Source: Corythucha ciliata
Lineage: Eukaryota > Arthropoda > Insecta > Hemiptera > Tingidae
Length of the DNA stretch: 64,000 bases
Reading direction: 5' to 3'
NCBI GenBank assembly: GCA_038030265.1
Contig: CM075939.1
Span: 45,551,253-45,615,252, forward strand
This document shows, piece by piece, positions 1-13,800 of this stretch. Positions within the stretch are counted from its first letter, which is position 1. The number at the start of each line of letters is the position of its first letter. The notes below the pieces were generated by a model, which saw nothing but the letters and a program-made list of their open reading frames with translations, was not told where the DNA came from and searched no databases. Made by a program: the position numbers and the translations under genes.

Positions 1-1466
1 AAAATGACAAATAATTCAACCTCAAAACTGAAAATAGCTCTCGGGGTTCTTACTATAAAAAATTTGCCGCACGGGTATTAACAACCCCACTCCCACATAT
101 CAGGTGCAGGCGCTCCATCTAATAGCCCAAAAGTTGAATGTTTATGGCAATTTACCCGAAATGTCCTATCGCTATTGAACGTGCGGGGACTGTGTGTGCT
201 GAGAAGACGAAAAAAACCGATGAAATATCGACGGGAAAAGTGACAAAATTCGTGGCACGCCAGAAACCGAACTATTTCGTGGCTATTATCGCGCTGTGGT
301 TGAGCTATTTTGAGAATGAGTCATCGCTGTGGACAGAGCATTTGTCATCTTCGGTTAAGGCCTCAAATCACTGTGTGGTTACAGGCTTATTTTGTGGTTC
401 TGTGGTTACGGTTGGCCTCGCCCACCCGTGTACAGTACTGGAGGACCGCGATCGCAGTCGACATCGTCTCCGCGCGGAGCAGAAATTTTGGCTGCTGCTT
501 AGACGCTTTTTTGACAATACGAAAACCTGGTAGATAACCTGAATGGCACGGCACTCTTCGTCCGTACACGGACGGCTTGTAGTTGCGTCACGTTTTAGGC
601 ATTTTCATCACGTGGGAAGAGGCTCCCATTAGTGACATATGATGATGATGACATCACTGAGTGCTGATTTATACGAGCAAGGTGGTCTTTACTAGCCCTT
701 TCAATTCTCTCTCTCCTTGAGTTAAATTGTCGGTTCTGTTCTCTTTCTCAATTGATACTAACGATTTGGGAAGAATATTAAGGATTTTAATAAATTCGGC
801 GACAAGTTTTCACTACGTATAGAAGGCGTGCAGCTGCCTTATCCTGCGCTCAAAGCTGATTTTCTCTTCGAAGTCTTTTTTTTTTTTTGCACCAAAGGAT
901 GTTTCTTGTGAAATAGAAAAGATTTCACGCTGTTATGAGTGACAAATATGACAAACGAACTGGAAAACGCGTGTGATTTTGACTGTCTCTTTTCAAAAAA
1001 GGGAAAGTAACACGAACGCGGTTTGATCGCCATCCTCTTGTTATCTCGGACACGCCAATACATTTTTTTATTTTTTTTATTCGTGTATCAACGGACATAC
1101 AAAACTATCGTGTCCTTGGCAATGAACCTGTTGTTGTTTTTCACACATCCCCCCCTTCATCCAATTAATCAACATAACAATCAAAATTGAAAGACTTTTT
1201 CGGGAAAGTACCTAAACGGGGCTCAAACGAGGATTATCCGTGGAAATAAAGTGGTCAAGGGCCACTCCCTCACCCCCCCCCCTTATAGATCATGTCTTTC
1301 ACTCAAGAAGGTGAAAGTTGCCTCTCTTTTTTTTTTTTTACCCACTCACTTCTCACGCTTCCCCTTCCCCCTACCACCTCTATTTTTTTCTTAAAGGCGT
1401 GTTTAAGACTCCGCGGAGGGATAAGAAGTAGGTTGAAGACTTTAGGGAAGCTTTGCTTTTTCTTCT

Positions 1467-1502
<36 letters not shown>

Positions 1503-1730
1503 CAAACGCATTCCCTTCCCCATCGCGAGACAACAGTCATCCATCCGTCTTTATACACGCGCGAGCTGCTCGGCATCCAGCCGTGGTAGCCGCGATATGA
1601 ATTTGTGTTAAAATTTTTGTCGACTTTTTTTGAAAAAGAAAAAAATCCCTCCCACGCGTTGTGTTTTACAGATAGAACCAGGAGACAGACACACAAAAAA
1701 GTGGTAAATCCTCCCTCCCCACCCGCCATC
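1..1730. other. Non-coding upstream sequence
   Basis: I see no convincing gene here. The open frames are short, lack family signatures and run over homopolymers. There is a run of about 32 T at 1469-1500 and further T-rich and C-rich tracts. The 5' untranslated region and promoter of the ZP gene that starts at 1731 probably lie in the last few hundred bases, but no clear TATA box can be assigned. Confidence 0.5.
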
Positions 1731-4700
1731 ATGCGGACCCGAGCAATGCATCGACTGACACCTTTATTATCAGCTTTATTTTTCACGGCGCTCCAGGTAA
1801 ATATCTGCAAAATCTTTATTTTTATTTTTAAAAGTCCATTCAGACAGTCAAAAGCTATTAGGCGAAACTCGTTTATAAAAAATGAGAAAGTCTTTCCATC
1901 ATTTATTCCGTCTTTTGTCTGTTTTGCACGCAGAGAAAAGAAATAAAAATGCTATTTGTTTGAACTTGGGAAGGGGAGTAGAGACAATTGTAAAATAATT
2001 AAGACGGCGCGGGTCCTTCCTTGATAGTTTTCGTGGGGAGAAAGTTTGATATAAATAGAAGAAGATAGAATCGGGGTTGAAAGAAGGAGAAAAAAATAGG
2101 ACTCCGAGGATTGAGAGGGAGAGATTAATTGTACGTACCTAAATTATCAGGAAAAGAAGAAAAAAAAATTGCTTGGTTGTCGATATGGGAGGGGCGGGGG
2201 AGCCGGATCTCTTCAAAGAAAAATAAGAACTTCAATTTGAAGGAGCTGGGAATAAATAAAAAAATGTTTATATTTTTATTTGTAACGCTCATTAAAAGTG
2301 GCTAAACTTGATTGAACAGGTAAACAGGTGTGGTCCTTTTGAGATCGGGGCGCCTCTACTGCGCGCCCATCTTCCCATCTCATCACACCATCATCATCAT
2401 TGGGGGTGCACTGTTGAGGTTTAGGCAGGTCCGGCAAGTTCTTTCTCTCTCTCTCTCTCGAAAGGAGCTCAAAGGAACATGAGATGAAGGATAGGCATAG
2501 GGTGAGTGGTTGGAAGCGGAGGGAGGGGGGGGGCTTAAAAAAAAAAATACTTCACGATGTGGAAGGATCTGTGCCGACGTCCCACTTTCTCTCTCCTCTA
2601 ACCATCTCTTTTCGTCTTTCTCTCGAAGTCTTCGCATACACCTTTTCGAAGGGGGTACGCAGGTAGAGCGTGAGTTTTAACGATGGATGGTGTTGTGGGG
2701 GGGGGGGAGGATGGAGGGAACAGACCTCGGGAAAGTCATCTCTCACGGTCACGGTCGCCGGGCTTCACATGCTCGGTATATCATAAACTTGGGAAAGGGG
2801 ATGCTTTTCGTTTTTATTTTTTCTGGAATGATAGACCCTCGAGGGGAGTGGTGAAGGGCAGAAAGATGGTACTTGAGAGTCGTTTTTTGTTAGCCCTACG
2901 AACCCTTAAAATGAGTTTTAACCCTTTTGATAGGGTTAATTGGTGGTGGTGGTGGGGGGGGGGGGGTAAAATGGAGGAGAACATTATACCTTACGGGGCA
3001 TCGTCAAAGAAATGATTTATATGCTTCATTACCCTGGGGGCAGGCCTCCCGAGAAAGACGCCACTCAAAAAAAGAAAAAGAAAAATCAGTGTCAAGGCCG
3101 TGAAAATATTGTTCGGAACTTTTACTTCTTTTCATTTTCATTCCTTTCTCCCCGCCCCCCGCCACACCTGGCCATTCACTTCTCATGAGGAGAAAAAAAA
3201 AGAAAACCGATTTTCTACGGGTTGATTCGAAATACTCTCTCGTTTTCTGTCCTCCACGCCACCCCCCCCCCACCCCACAACCGTCAACCCCGCCCATCAC
3301 AACCTCTTCACATAGCTCTCTGTATCTTTTAAGTCACGTATACCCGAGTGCATTTTGTGCACACACGATGTACTTTAAAACGATACGTGCTGATACCGAT
3401 TCCAAGAACGACTTTCACCCCCCCTCGCCTCATAACCATCTGGGGCAGCATTTTCAAATTTGAAAGAATATAAAAAAGGTCCGGAAATCCGAAATTGAAC
3501 CGGTTTTCCGGAAAGGAAGGAGGGCGATATTTCACGAATTCCTGCGAGGAAGGCTTGGGAACACGAAAATATTCGTTAAAAAAAAAAGAAGAAGAAATGG
3601 TTAGCGGTAAGAAATGGCGGGCCGGGGCGGGGTGTTAGAAAAAAGGCCTACTTTCTCATTTTAAAAAAGGAATCCGGTTACGGATGAGTTTTTTTTTTTT
3701 TTTTAATTAATCGGTCAGTGGGAATGGGGCCCACCAGTTAAGCCACCGCCGAAGAGCGAGGAGTGTGTCCTGGTACTTAAAGTATCCGATGACCATGGTC
3801 ATCGGCCTGTAGAGGCGAATGAAGTTCTCGTGTTTAAAAATCGTCGAATTATCGGCTAATTTCTTGTCTGTTTTTAAAGACAGAAGTATGTCGGTTTTAA
3901 TTAGAGAAAATTATCTCTTTACAATGATTCAAGTAGCTCATGGGAATTCCTGGTAATTTGAGGCGTATACCCAAGGCCAATTAGGGGTGAGATGGAAACG
4001 TCTCAATTTGGTGGACTTGGAAGGGTTGGGATAAAAAGATTTATTGGGGTAAAAACGTCGTGATCAGGAAGCTTATGAAGCATAACCTCCACTGAACGCT
4101 TTGTTTTGCGAGTAACTGACTGTAAAACCAACAATAAAACAACTTTTTTTTTTTCCTTTTTATTTCAATAAAACAGGGCGTAAGCAGCGATGCGCCGCTT
4201 CTTGACTCGGCGTCCTTACCACTGGAGCACCGAGCCGTATACGGCCCGCCACTGTCAGGTCCACCACCACCGCCAGTCTACGGACCACCACCTCCCTCGT
4301 CATCAGGTGGCGGAGGAGGCGGCAGCGGCTCAAGCGGAGGTGGAGGTGGCGGCGGTCCTGACGACCCTTGGCCTCTCGCCACACCCGACATGCCTCAGAT
4401 TAAACACCTACAGGTTCAATGCGAGAAGACTCACATGCGAGTCAACATCGAATTCGATCGACCGTTCTACGGAATGATATTCTCAAAAGGTACCCTCTCC
4501 CACCCCGTCATTATCCAAAATTTCGTTGTTTTTTTAATCGTTTCAATTCCGTCACAGGTTTCTACAGTGATCCACACTGTGTCCACTTGAAACCGGGAAC
4601 CGGTCACCTGTCGGCGACGTTTGAAATTTTCCTCAACTCCTGTGGTATGTCATCCTCGGCGAATCATAACACCGGACACGGTTACACGACGCCCAGTGGT

Positions 4701-6062
4701 AGCTACGTCGAAAACACCATTATCATTCAGTACGACCCGTATGTACAAGAGGTGTGGGATCAAGCTCGTAAACTACGTTGCACCTGGTACGACTACTATG
4801 AGAAGGCTGTCACATTCCGACCCTTCCAAGTCGACATGCTTCACGCCGTAACTGCCAACTTCCTCGGTGACAACCTTCAGTGCTGGATGCAAATACAAGT
4901 CGGCAAGGGCCCTTGGGCGTCCGAAGTGTCGGGTATTGTGAAAATCGGTCAAACGATGACGATGGTTTTGGCTATTAAGGACGATGAAAACAAATTTGAC
5001 ATGCTTGTGAGGAATTGCGTTGCTCATGATGGTAAACGCGCTCCGATACAGCTCGTCGACCAGCATGGATGCGTTGTGCGGCCTAAGATTATGTCGAAAT
5101 TCCAGAAAATCAAGAATTTTGGTCCTAGCGCTTCAGTTGTGTCGTTCGCCTATTTCCAGGCGTTCAAATTTCCTGACTCTATGAATGTTCACTTCCAGTG
5201 TGTCATTCAAGTCTGTCGCTACAACTGTCCTGAGCCTCGATGCGGTAACGATTTCGGTCATCTAGGAGGAGGCGACTATCTGTCGCATAATTCACTTTCG
5301 AGTGAGTACGGTCCACCACCGTTGCCCGAGTACGGAGCCCCAGCCGCCTATCCCGACCCTCGTCACCCGTCCGGACCCACCGGCTCTTATTCGGAAAACA
5401 AACCAGTCGAAGTCGCCGCACCGTCCTCAACCTCAAATCCACCCAACCCATCCTCCCCCGCCCCACAGAAACAATCCTCAGGTGGTAACAACCCCAACAA
5501 TGACGTCCACTTACCACCGCCACCACTCCCAGGCCACGCCTCAGCCTACACAACCGTTAAACGAAAGGGTGGCGTCAGCAGCGACGAACTCGAAGGCAAT
5601 TTGGCGACGCTCGGCGGCCGACCCCGTTCCGTCGAAGGCCTCCCCGAAGAGTTGAAGGGTGCTCGACGACGACGCGCCACCGCCTCCCACGACACGTTCA
5701 ACGTCGTCGTCAGTCACGTCTACAAACGTGAAGCCCAAGAAATGACCGACGTCAACACGAGTCGAATCATTCAAGTCGTCGCACCCGGAGACGTCAATTT
5801 CGCTCTGAACGCCGGCAGTGCCAGCAATGAAACCGTCGTCATTTCAGCCGCTTCGGGTTCATCCGACTCTGAAACGATTTGCATGAGCGTTCCCAGTTTT
5901 GTCGCTGGTCTCATCATGCTTCTCGTTGTTCTCGTCGTCGCCTGCCTCGTCGCCGCTTTCCTTTTCGTCCGTGTGAGACAAATCGACAGGAAAGGTCTCG
6001 CCGTCGGTCCCTACGTTCATCCGGGCTATGAAAACGCCGAATTCGTCAAGGTTGCAAGTTAG
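1731..6062 (+). CDS. ZP-domain type I membrane protein, dusky/miniature-like
   Basis: Three exons: 1731-1796, 4177-4489 and 4558-6062, all with GT-AG borders, give 627 residues. Exon 1 codes only a signal peptide (about residues 1-22, hydrophobic core LLSALFFTALQ). Residues 23-95 are rich in Pro, Gly and Ser. A zona pellucida domain covers about residues 97-355, with many cysteines and phrases such as DNLQCWMQIQVGKGPW and FDMLVRNCVAHDG typical of insect dusky, miniature and dusky-like proteins. A Pro/Ser-rich linker follows, then a tetrabasic RRRR furin-type site (about 496-499), a membrane segment (about 573-597) and a short cytoplasmic tail ending in KVAS. Family members are apical membrane proteins that polymerise outside the cell after furin cleavage and link membrane to cuticle. 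The family is clear; the exact orthologue (dusky, miniature, dusky-like or another cuticlin-type ZP) is inference. Exon 2 joins exon 3 through a split Gly codon, so a frame starting at 4419 is not the real protein start. Confidence 0.9.
1797..4176 (+). other. Intron 1 of the ZP gene
   Basis: This 2.4-kb intron begins GTAAAT and ends in a T-rich tract plus ACAG. It holds no recognisable gene. It is unusually rich in simple sequence: (CT)n at 2441-2459, long G runs near 2697 and 2956, C runs near 3261 and 3419, and purine tracts around 2050-2170. Open frames here are by-products of those low-complexity tracts. Confidence 0.75.
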
Positions 6063-7677
6063 TTTCAAAGTGTTTTTTTTACGATTTTTTTTTGTTTTCC
6101 TCCAAGCCAAAGACGAACCCTGAGGCCTCGCCACTTCAGGTCCCAGGGTCCGGGGACCTTCAGTGCTGTGACGCTAATTTTTGTACTACGAAAAGAAAAA
6201 AAAAATATTTTTTTTTTTATACGAAAAATGTTATGTGCCGTCTTGGACTTTATTTCGTCATTTTTTTCGGTTAAAGACTGTTGTTTTGATTTCTATCGCA
6301 ATAGCCCGGACCCGGTGCTAAATTCTGCCCAAAGACGCCACGTACTCACTTGTATGGTCCGTGACCACATTATCCTCCTCCCCCCTCATCCTTTTCCAAA
6401 AAATCCCATCCTTTCGACACCTCTATTTAAATTATTACCTCCCAAGATTTAACTTCTTTGTCACGCTAACATTTCCCTTTATCCCTCTTTTTTGATAGAC
6501 TTTTTATTAATTATTTTTGTTTATTAAGTTATCGTTTGAGTGTGTCATTTCTTTTCCTCATTATTTTTTTATTTCTAAAAAAAAAAAAAAAATCCTATCC
6601 CTCCCCCCTCTTGGTTCCCCATCATACTCTCACACGCGCCTTCTCTTCTTCCTTCGGCCTACTTCGATCGTACCGGCCTTCTTTCTCTTTTATTCCCCGC
6701 CACTCCTCTTCTTTCAACCCCGCCAGTAACGGCGGCCGTCTCTTTCTACGCCTATCTCTATCTCTTGTCTATACCCCCCTTTCTACCAATTACCATACTG
6801 AACCACATAAGCACAGCTCAGCCATCTGGCACACCAAGACATAACTAGTCATTTTTATTTTTTATTTTTGTTTTTATTATTTTTAATTGTGTGAGTTTAT
6901 GTGCATAAATAATTTCTTTTGTAATAATACTCTTCTTAATATTTCAATTTTGTATAATATTAATCAAATTATGCAGCCAGTTTGTTTAATTATGTTCGCA
7001 ATATTATTCATTTTGTTTGTATGTTACTTTATAGCTAAACAAAACTTTTAATTTAATTAAACTTTTTTTTTTTATTTTCTCGAAGATAAGTCTTTGTAGG
7101 AAGTTGCCCCATTCAGCGTTTGACCTGTAGAGCATAAGCGCGAATCTGGGCGCGGCTATACGCTGTATCCGTTAACCGCAAAATACGTTGTTTTTTTTTC
7201 TGATCACACCTTTTTTTACGGCAGGGGCATGTTTGTGAAATGTAAACTACTTATTGCCATGTAAATAAATAAAAAAGGTAAACAATAGAAAAGAGTTATG
7301 GTCCTCCGGGACCGACTTTTAGTTGTAAGACTTCTCTCGCCCTCTCTGGCCAAAACAAGGGAATCAATAGCGACGAAAATTGACGCGTCTGCGCTCGAGA
7401 CACGCCGGTGAAAAAAAAAAAAAAAACTAAAAATGGGACGACCTTGTATCATAAAGAGGGGGACACTCGATCTTGGCTCATTTAATACACACAAAAAAAA
7501 CAACAAATCTCTCCCTTCTTTCACTCTTTCACCGTCGAGTTGCTCCTCAATTCACCCAAGTGATTGTTACCGGTAAACGCGATAGCAAACGGCAAAAAAA
7601 TACTCGGAACTCGATGATGGGAGAATTCGGATAACTCGCTCTCCCCCCCCCCTTAATCCTTTTGACGATTCAACAAA
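6063..7677. other. 3' UTR of the ZP gene and intergenic spacer
   Basis: No gene is visible. The first part must be the 3' untranslated region of the ZP gene; it is T-rich with several long T and A runs. An AATAAA string at 7264-7269 could be a polyadenylation signal, but it is 1.2 kb from the stop, so this is weak. The last 100 to 200 bases probably contain the promoter of the nucleotidase-domain gene that starts at 7678. Confidence 0.5.
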
Positions 7678-7831
7678 ATGAGTTTAAAAAGATTCATCAC
7701 AAGTGCTCTGCACCATGCCGCGCCGTCGTTACGTGACTATGGCGTGGCTTGCCGCGGTCTGGCCACGTTAAACGACCAGAAAAACGTGTCTTTGAACGAG
7801 GCGTATACGAAAATGAAAAGTATTTGCGAGT
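7678..7831 (+). CDS. Exon 1 of the NT5DC2/3-like gene
   Basis: Starts at the ATG in AACAAAATGAG and ends before GTAAGT, in phase 1 after 51 codons. It codes the presumed mitochondrial targeting segment (starting [17 protein letters not shown]) and a linker ending SICE. The next exon is almost 12 kb away. Confidence 0.85.
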
Positions 7832-10800
7832 GTAAGTTGTCATTTTACAAAATAAACTAACCGCTTCCCTAGAAAAATCCGCTTATTCATTCTCTGTCTT
7901 TTTTTTTTTTTTTTTTTTTTGCAATTAAAAAACTGCTTGGCTCCGCAAGCTGTTGCCGTTTGCACGTTCCATTTTTATTAATTAACAAGACCCGGGAGAA
8001 AAAAAAACTAAATTTAGAACGTCTCTTTTTGAATTCCAACACAACACCCCCACCACCACCCCATCACCGGCGAAACAATAACTATTCAGTTCAGCGAAAT
8101 ATGAAATTTGAACCACGTATGCGTATTCCTTTAACAGAATTAATGCTCGTATGAACCATTCAAACTGATCTAAACGCGCATCAATTTCGTTAGAATCTGT
8201 CGTTCAAGCTATTTTATTGGGCGTCAACCCCTCCCCACAACCAACTAGTGCTTATAAAAAATGCGGAGTGGCAGTTTAAACGTCGTTTTTAATCGGAAGG
8301 AAGCGAGGCATTATAAGATTATTTGCGCCTTTGAAAGGACGCCCAAATCGGTGATGGAGGCCTTGGATGGAGGCGACATTAAATTGACGCCAATTTAGAG
8401 AAATTTGTTTATAGTTAATTTTAAACTACGCACCGCCCCCCACCCTTCCAGCAGCGTGTACATAATATTAAATCTCTAGGGCGACGCCACACCTCACCCG
8501 TAACAGCAGTAGGAGCCCATTTTGGCCGCTTGAACGGTCGACTGAGGCTTCGAAATCGGAATATTTCAGCGCGGAAAGTGGAGTTTCGCTTCGTGCCCCC
8601 ATGTGGACACGGAACAAGTTCTCGCAGAGCAGACGCGTATTCAGGATTATTTTTCTCGAGGGAGGTACTTCGCTGCTCTGATAAAAATTGCCTGACAGTC
8701 ATTCACTGCCTTAAAATAGTTATTTCCGCCATGAAAACAACTAAACGGACTATTTGCTTACTAAAAATAGACAAACCACGGCATTTCCCGCTCTATAAAA
8801 TAATAGGCAAAATTGACCTCGTACGGGCCCTAAAAATATCGTGATTTCCGCCCTGAAAAATGGTTAAATCGAACATTCTCACACACCAAAACGATCATTC
8901 GCGTGCTTAAAATTTCCAATACTGACCATTGGCACAGTTGGCTTCACAGACTATTTCCTTCCTGAAAACGGCAAAACTGATGGCATTTTCCATTTGCATA
9001 AAATTCAGCTTTGGAGCCGAGCATTTCCACCCGTCTTCTCTGAATTATATCACTTGGTAACGGAGAAGACGGGTGGAAATGCTCGGTTCCAAAGCTGAAT
9101 TTAATGCAAATAGAAAATGCCATGACATTTCCACCCCAAAATGGCAAAACTTGCTATTTGCACCCTGAAAATGGCTGGAGCTAAACTGATTATAAGCCCG
9201 CTAAATAGCCAAACTGATTGTATGCGTCCTAAAAATGGCTAATCTTATGATTCAGGCCCTGGAAATACCTAAAACAGACTGATGATTCCCCTGCCCTGAA
9301 AATTTTAAAATCGACGATTAGCGGCAAGGCCAACCTACCCATTTGGGCCTTAGTTTGAAGGACTACTTTTGCGTCCGAAAAATGGCCAGAACTGACGATT
9401 CACGCTTTAGGTGATCTAAACATTGATAAACTGACTATTCGTGCACCTAAAATGTCTGAAAGCACCCTGAAATTCCGAATTCCCTTCCAATTGAGTGATT
9501 CCTAGCCTGATAGTGACAAAATCGACTATTCCTGCTCCACCAAACATGGCCAAACTGACCATCGCGCACTAAAAATAGCCAAACTGGCTACATTCGAGCC
9601 GTAAACTTGGCAAAACTGACTCTATGCACCGTAGAAAATAGCCGAAATGACGATTCACGCTAGAAAATTTTTAAGCTGGCAATATCCACGGTAAAAATGG
9701 CCAAACCGACCATTAGGAGCCTAAAATGGCAAATCTGACCCCTGGAAATATCACTGACTATTCGCTCCTATAAATGACGAGACTGACAATTTTCTCCCTT
9801 GAAATGGCTTTACCGACTATTCGCGCAATAAAAATTGCAAATCTGACTTTTTTGCGCCCACAAAATAGTTAGAATAACGATTATTCGTGCCTTGAGAACA
9901 GCTAACGGAATCCGTGCCCTACAAGTGACTAAAATGACTGATTCGTGCGCCCAAAAATTTATCAATGACTATTCACGCCCTAGAAATAACTATAAACTGA
10001 CAGTACGCGCCGTAAACATGAACAAATTGCCTATTCACGTCTTAAAAATGGCTAAACTGAGACTATGTAGCCTATAAATGGTTGACTGACGATTCACGCT
10101 TTGAAGAGGCCTAAGCAGATGATTCCTGTCCTGAAAATGGCGAAAATGGACCATTCGCGGGTCAAAAATGGCCGGCCTGAGCCTTCACTCCTTGAAAATG
10201 TCAAAACTGACGATTCTCATTACCTAAAAATTGCCAAAATTGCTATTCACGTCCTAAAAGTAGCGTACTCGTACTGGCAATTCACGCGCTAAAAATTGCC
10301 AGATTGGCGCCTTATACTCAGCCTGCAGGCCCACAGATGGGGCTAGTGACGATTAGCGCCTTTAAAATTGCTATCTGCACCCAAAAAAATGGCCGAACAC
10401 GACTGCACATGCGCATGCTGAGACTGGCGCGTTATTAAAACGATAAACAGACGACTGGAGCTGGCGCACGGAACATGTTCCACCCCCTCTCCACATTCAA
10501 GTTGGTTACACGCACTCCAATCACCGGATAAACTGACTACTATCGTGCTATAAAATTTACAATACAATTTTCGCAGACAGACGCAAATTCAGGATTTGCT
10601 CTAAAGAAATGGTGTGCTTCGCTCTGCTAAAAATGGCTCGACAGCCATTCGCTGGCTGAAAATAGCTAAGACAAGCTAGTCGCACTATAAAAACGGCGAT
10701 ATTGCGGTTTGCTTTGGTAAGATCATTCGGTTTTCATCAGTTTGGGTTAAACCCGCCAGTTTTAGGGTGAAATCATCAGTTTTCGGTTAAAAAAAACGTC

Positions 10801-13800
10801 AGTTTTGAGTTGAAAATCGTTATTGTTTGGTTTAAAAATGTTTAGATTTTTGCATCTCTCGGACTAGACGTTGATGAAAAGTCTGACACCCAGTATATTT
10901 GAGTGCCAAGCCCCTTTCCTATAAGTATCGATTTCCGAAATTGTCAGTTCTTGGATAGAAAATCCGGAATAGAAGGCTAAAACCGATAGTTTCCCAATGA
11001 AAATGCTAGTTTTTGATGGATTACGATGCGTGAAAACTCAGTTTCCGGAAAGGAATTTGACGATTTATTGCGCCTATTTCTGATTTAATGAACAACCTGC
11101 TCTTCTGCTGGGGTCTCTAGAACATCCGACATCTTCTGCCCACCCCTGGATCAATGGCTGGGCTACCCCCCTGCGTATAGCCTGAGACTGTATGGTGGGT
11201 TTTAACCCCTCTAACGTCATTCGCGTTCGTCACTAAAAGCCAAGATTTCATCATTCTCGGGTTCCCGACTACGGTCAACTCGAGGTTTTTCCGCCTGGTT
11301 GAAGAAATGCGTATATAGTTTCCCACTAATGCTTGTAGAATCCATTCCCTCGTTAGCTTGCTTGGCTGAACAAGTCTTGTGGTTCTGGGGGGGGGGGGGG
11401 GGAAGCAGCCTGGGGCGGCAAAAAGCAAGATCCGGCCCTGAAGCGAACTATTCGTGGGGGGGGGGGCTCCCTTTCATGCCTTTCACTCTTTTTAAACTCG
11501 TTTCCTGTGGTTAACTCGTCCAAAAACGGAATTTCGTGAGGTTGGAGGATCATTGAGATAACCAATTTCGCGGAGACTTGGCTCTTTTAACAACCCAATC
11601 CCAGGTATTTGTCTTGTTTATTGCCCAAATTGACAAATATCATTCTTTTAAAAGTATTTTCGAGTGATTGACTCTTTTGAAAAACGAATTTTTGTATTTA
11701 TATAAGCAAAGGTGCGGATCCATGAGGGGCTCAGGGCCCTGGGTCTCATAATCCCTCTGCCGGAAGTATCGATGAAATCATTTAATCCTCAAAATAACGT
11801 GTCCAGCCCCAAAACTTGTTGTTGGTAGAGGTGTGACGTGACAGCTTTTGTTGGTCACAGTGACAACTAGCTCCGGTGACTGTGCAGTCACTGTGACAAA
11901 AACCAGTGATTTTGTCACATGAGTGACTACTGAGGGCCTGTTCTATAACTTTTTAATGTCACTATCACTGTTTATTTCCACCCGTCCTCCCCATCAACAT
12001 ATGATTTAATTGGGGGCGGACGGTTGGAAAAGGATATTCCTAGGAACCCTGAAATCTTACGGGACAGGCCCCCTGTAGCAGTTCGTTTGAGCAAATGACT
12101 AATGTTACCGGACTCGCCGGTATCTGTGTGAATTTCATTCCCAGACCCAACAAACCCTATTAATAGGGCAAATGAGAGACACGATTTCGCAAATCAATTT
12201 TGTTTGCATCGGTTATAAAAAAAATATATAATTCTTTTTCTAACTTTATCCGTGGAAAACTCCTATGAACGGCGAACCCACAGCCTCAAATGCAAACATG
12301 AAGGTGAGTCATGGATCAAAAACTGCAATGCACGAATTTACCTAGGAACATAGGCATAGCCAGAGGGGTGCAGGGCTAGACAGCTGCCCTCTCCTAGACT
12401 CAAAAATGCAGATTTAGTGGGGCAGTTGCCCACCCCTAGATGCATTCTGAAAGTACAAATCTTTTAGGATAATCACATTGTGTTTCGTCGGCGCTCACTA
12501 AAAAAATAACTTCACGGATTTCACTAGTAAAAAAAAACACTTCAACAGGTTGTGTCGCTCACAAAACGGATATCGCAAGGGTGACATAATTCAAAGACCA
12601 AATTCGCCGTTTTTGCGTCCTAGAATACCATTTTCGCAGACAGACGCTGATTCAGTATTTGCTCAAGAGAGGTGCTAGAGAAATGGTGTGGTTCGCTCTA
12701 CTAAAACTGGTTTGACAGCCTTTTCACTGCCTAAAAATATTTAAAACTAGCTATTTGCACTATAAAAACGGCTAAATTAACTAAACTCACGCCTAAAAAT
12801 ACAAAACTGTCGATTCGCGTTTTGAAAATGGCTAAAACTGGACTTCACGTGCCCTAAAAATTGGTGGCGACCGGTGAACTTCTGAAATTGCCTAAAAAGA
12901 TCATGATTACCGCCCGAAAGTTGCTAAATCGACCATTCGTGCGCTAAAATTGATCAGAATGGCCATTCTTGAGCCAAATATGACCATAATGCGCGCTTTT
13001 GGCTTGACGGACTAATGAAGCCCTGAAAACGGCCAAAATGACTTCACGTGCCCTGGAAATGCCTAAAAAAGATTATTCCCTCCCTGAAAATGGCAAAATC
13101 GACAATTTGCGCACCAGGAATGGTCAAACTTCATGGCCTTGGCTTGATGGACTAGGTATTTGAGCCCTGAAAATGGCAAAACTGACGATTCGTGTCTTTA
13201 AAATGGCTAAAATTACTATATTTGAATCCTAGAAATTGCCAAATTTACATTACGTGCTCCAGAAATGGATTTCCTGACGAATCGAGCTCTAAAAATGTCT
13301 GAACAAGTGACTCCTGCCCTGAAAATGGCAAAATAGACCATTCGGAGCGCCGAAAATGGCCAACCTGGTTGTTCTCGCCTTGACTTGGGACGTACTATTC
13401 GCTCCTATAACTGGAAAGACTGCGCCCTAAAAATGACAATTATAGCTATTCAAGCCTTGAAATCGTCAAAACTGACTCTACGTGCCCTGAAAAGCTGTGC
13501 CCAACAAAGTAAATAAATGTCAATTTGGAGGTAAAATATTCGGTTTTGAGGTAAAGTGATATTTTTTGGGTGGAACCGCAAGTTTCAGGGTAAAATCGTC
13601 AGTTTAGAAACGTCTTTGGGATGAAATCGTAAGTTTTGGAATTAAAACAGTCAGTTTTGGGGTAAAATGACCAGTTTTGTATTAACGTCATCAGTTATGA
13701 GGCAACACGTCAGCTTTGGCGTGAAATCGTCTCTTTTGGTATAAAATCGTCACTTTTGCGATCGCCATTTTTTTTTTTGGTGAAATCACCTGTTTTCAAG

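Noticed and set aside
138..533. Open frame of 131 codons upstream of the ZP gene
   Set aside because: No signal, domain or homology pattern, overlapping equally long frames in other phases, and no splice context.
1292..1810. Frames with poly-Phe or poly-Lys runs around the T tract
   Set aside because: Produced by the homopolymer; only the short exon 1731-1796 inside this area is supported.
4419..4557. Single-exon start of the ZP protein at 4419
   Set aside because: That frame reads through a 68-bp intron with good GT-AG borders; the ZP domain begins upstream in another phase.
5203..5553. Long frames antisense or out of phase to the ZP gene (also 5302-5655 and 4160-4384)
   Set aside because: They lie wholly within the well-supported ZP coding exons and are shadows of GC-rich codons.
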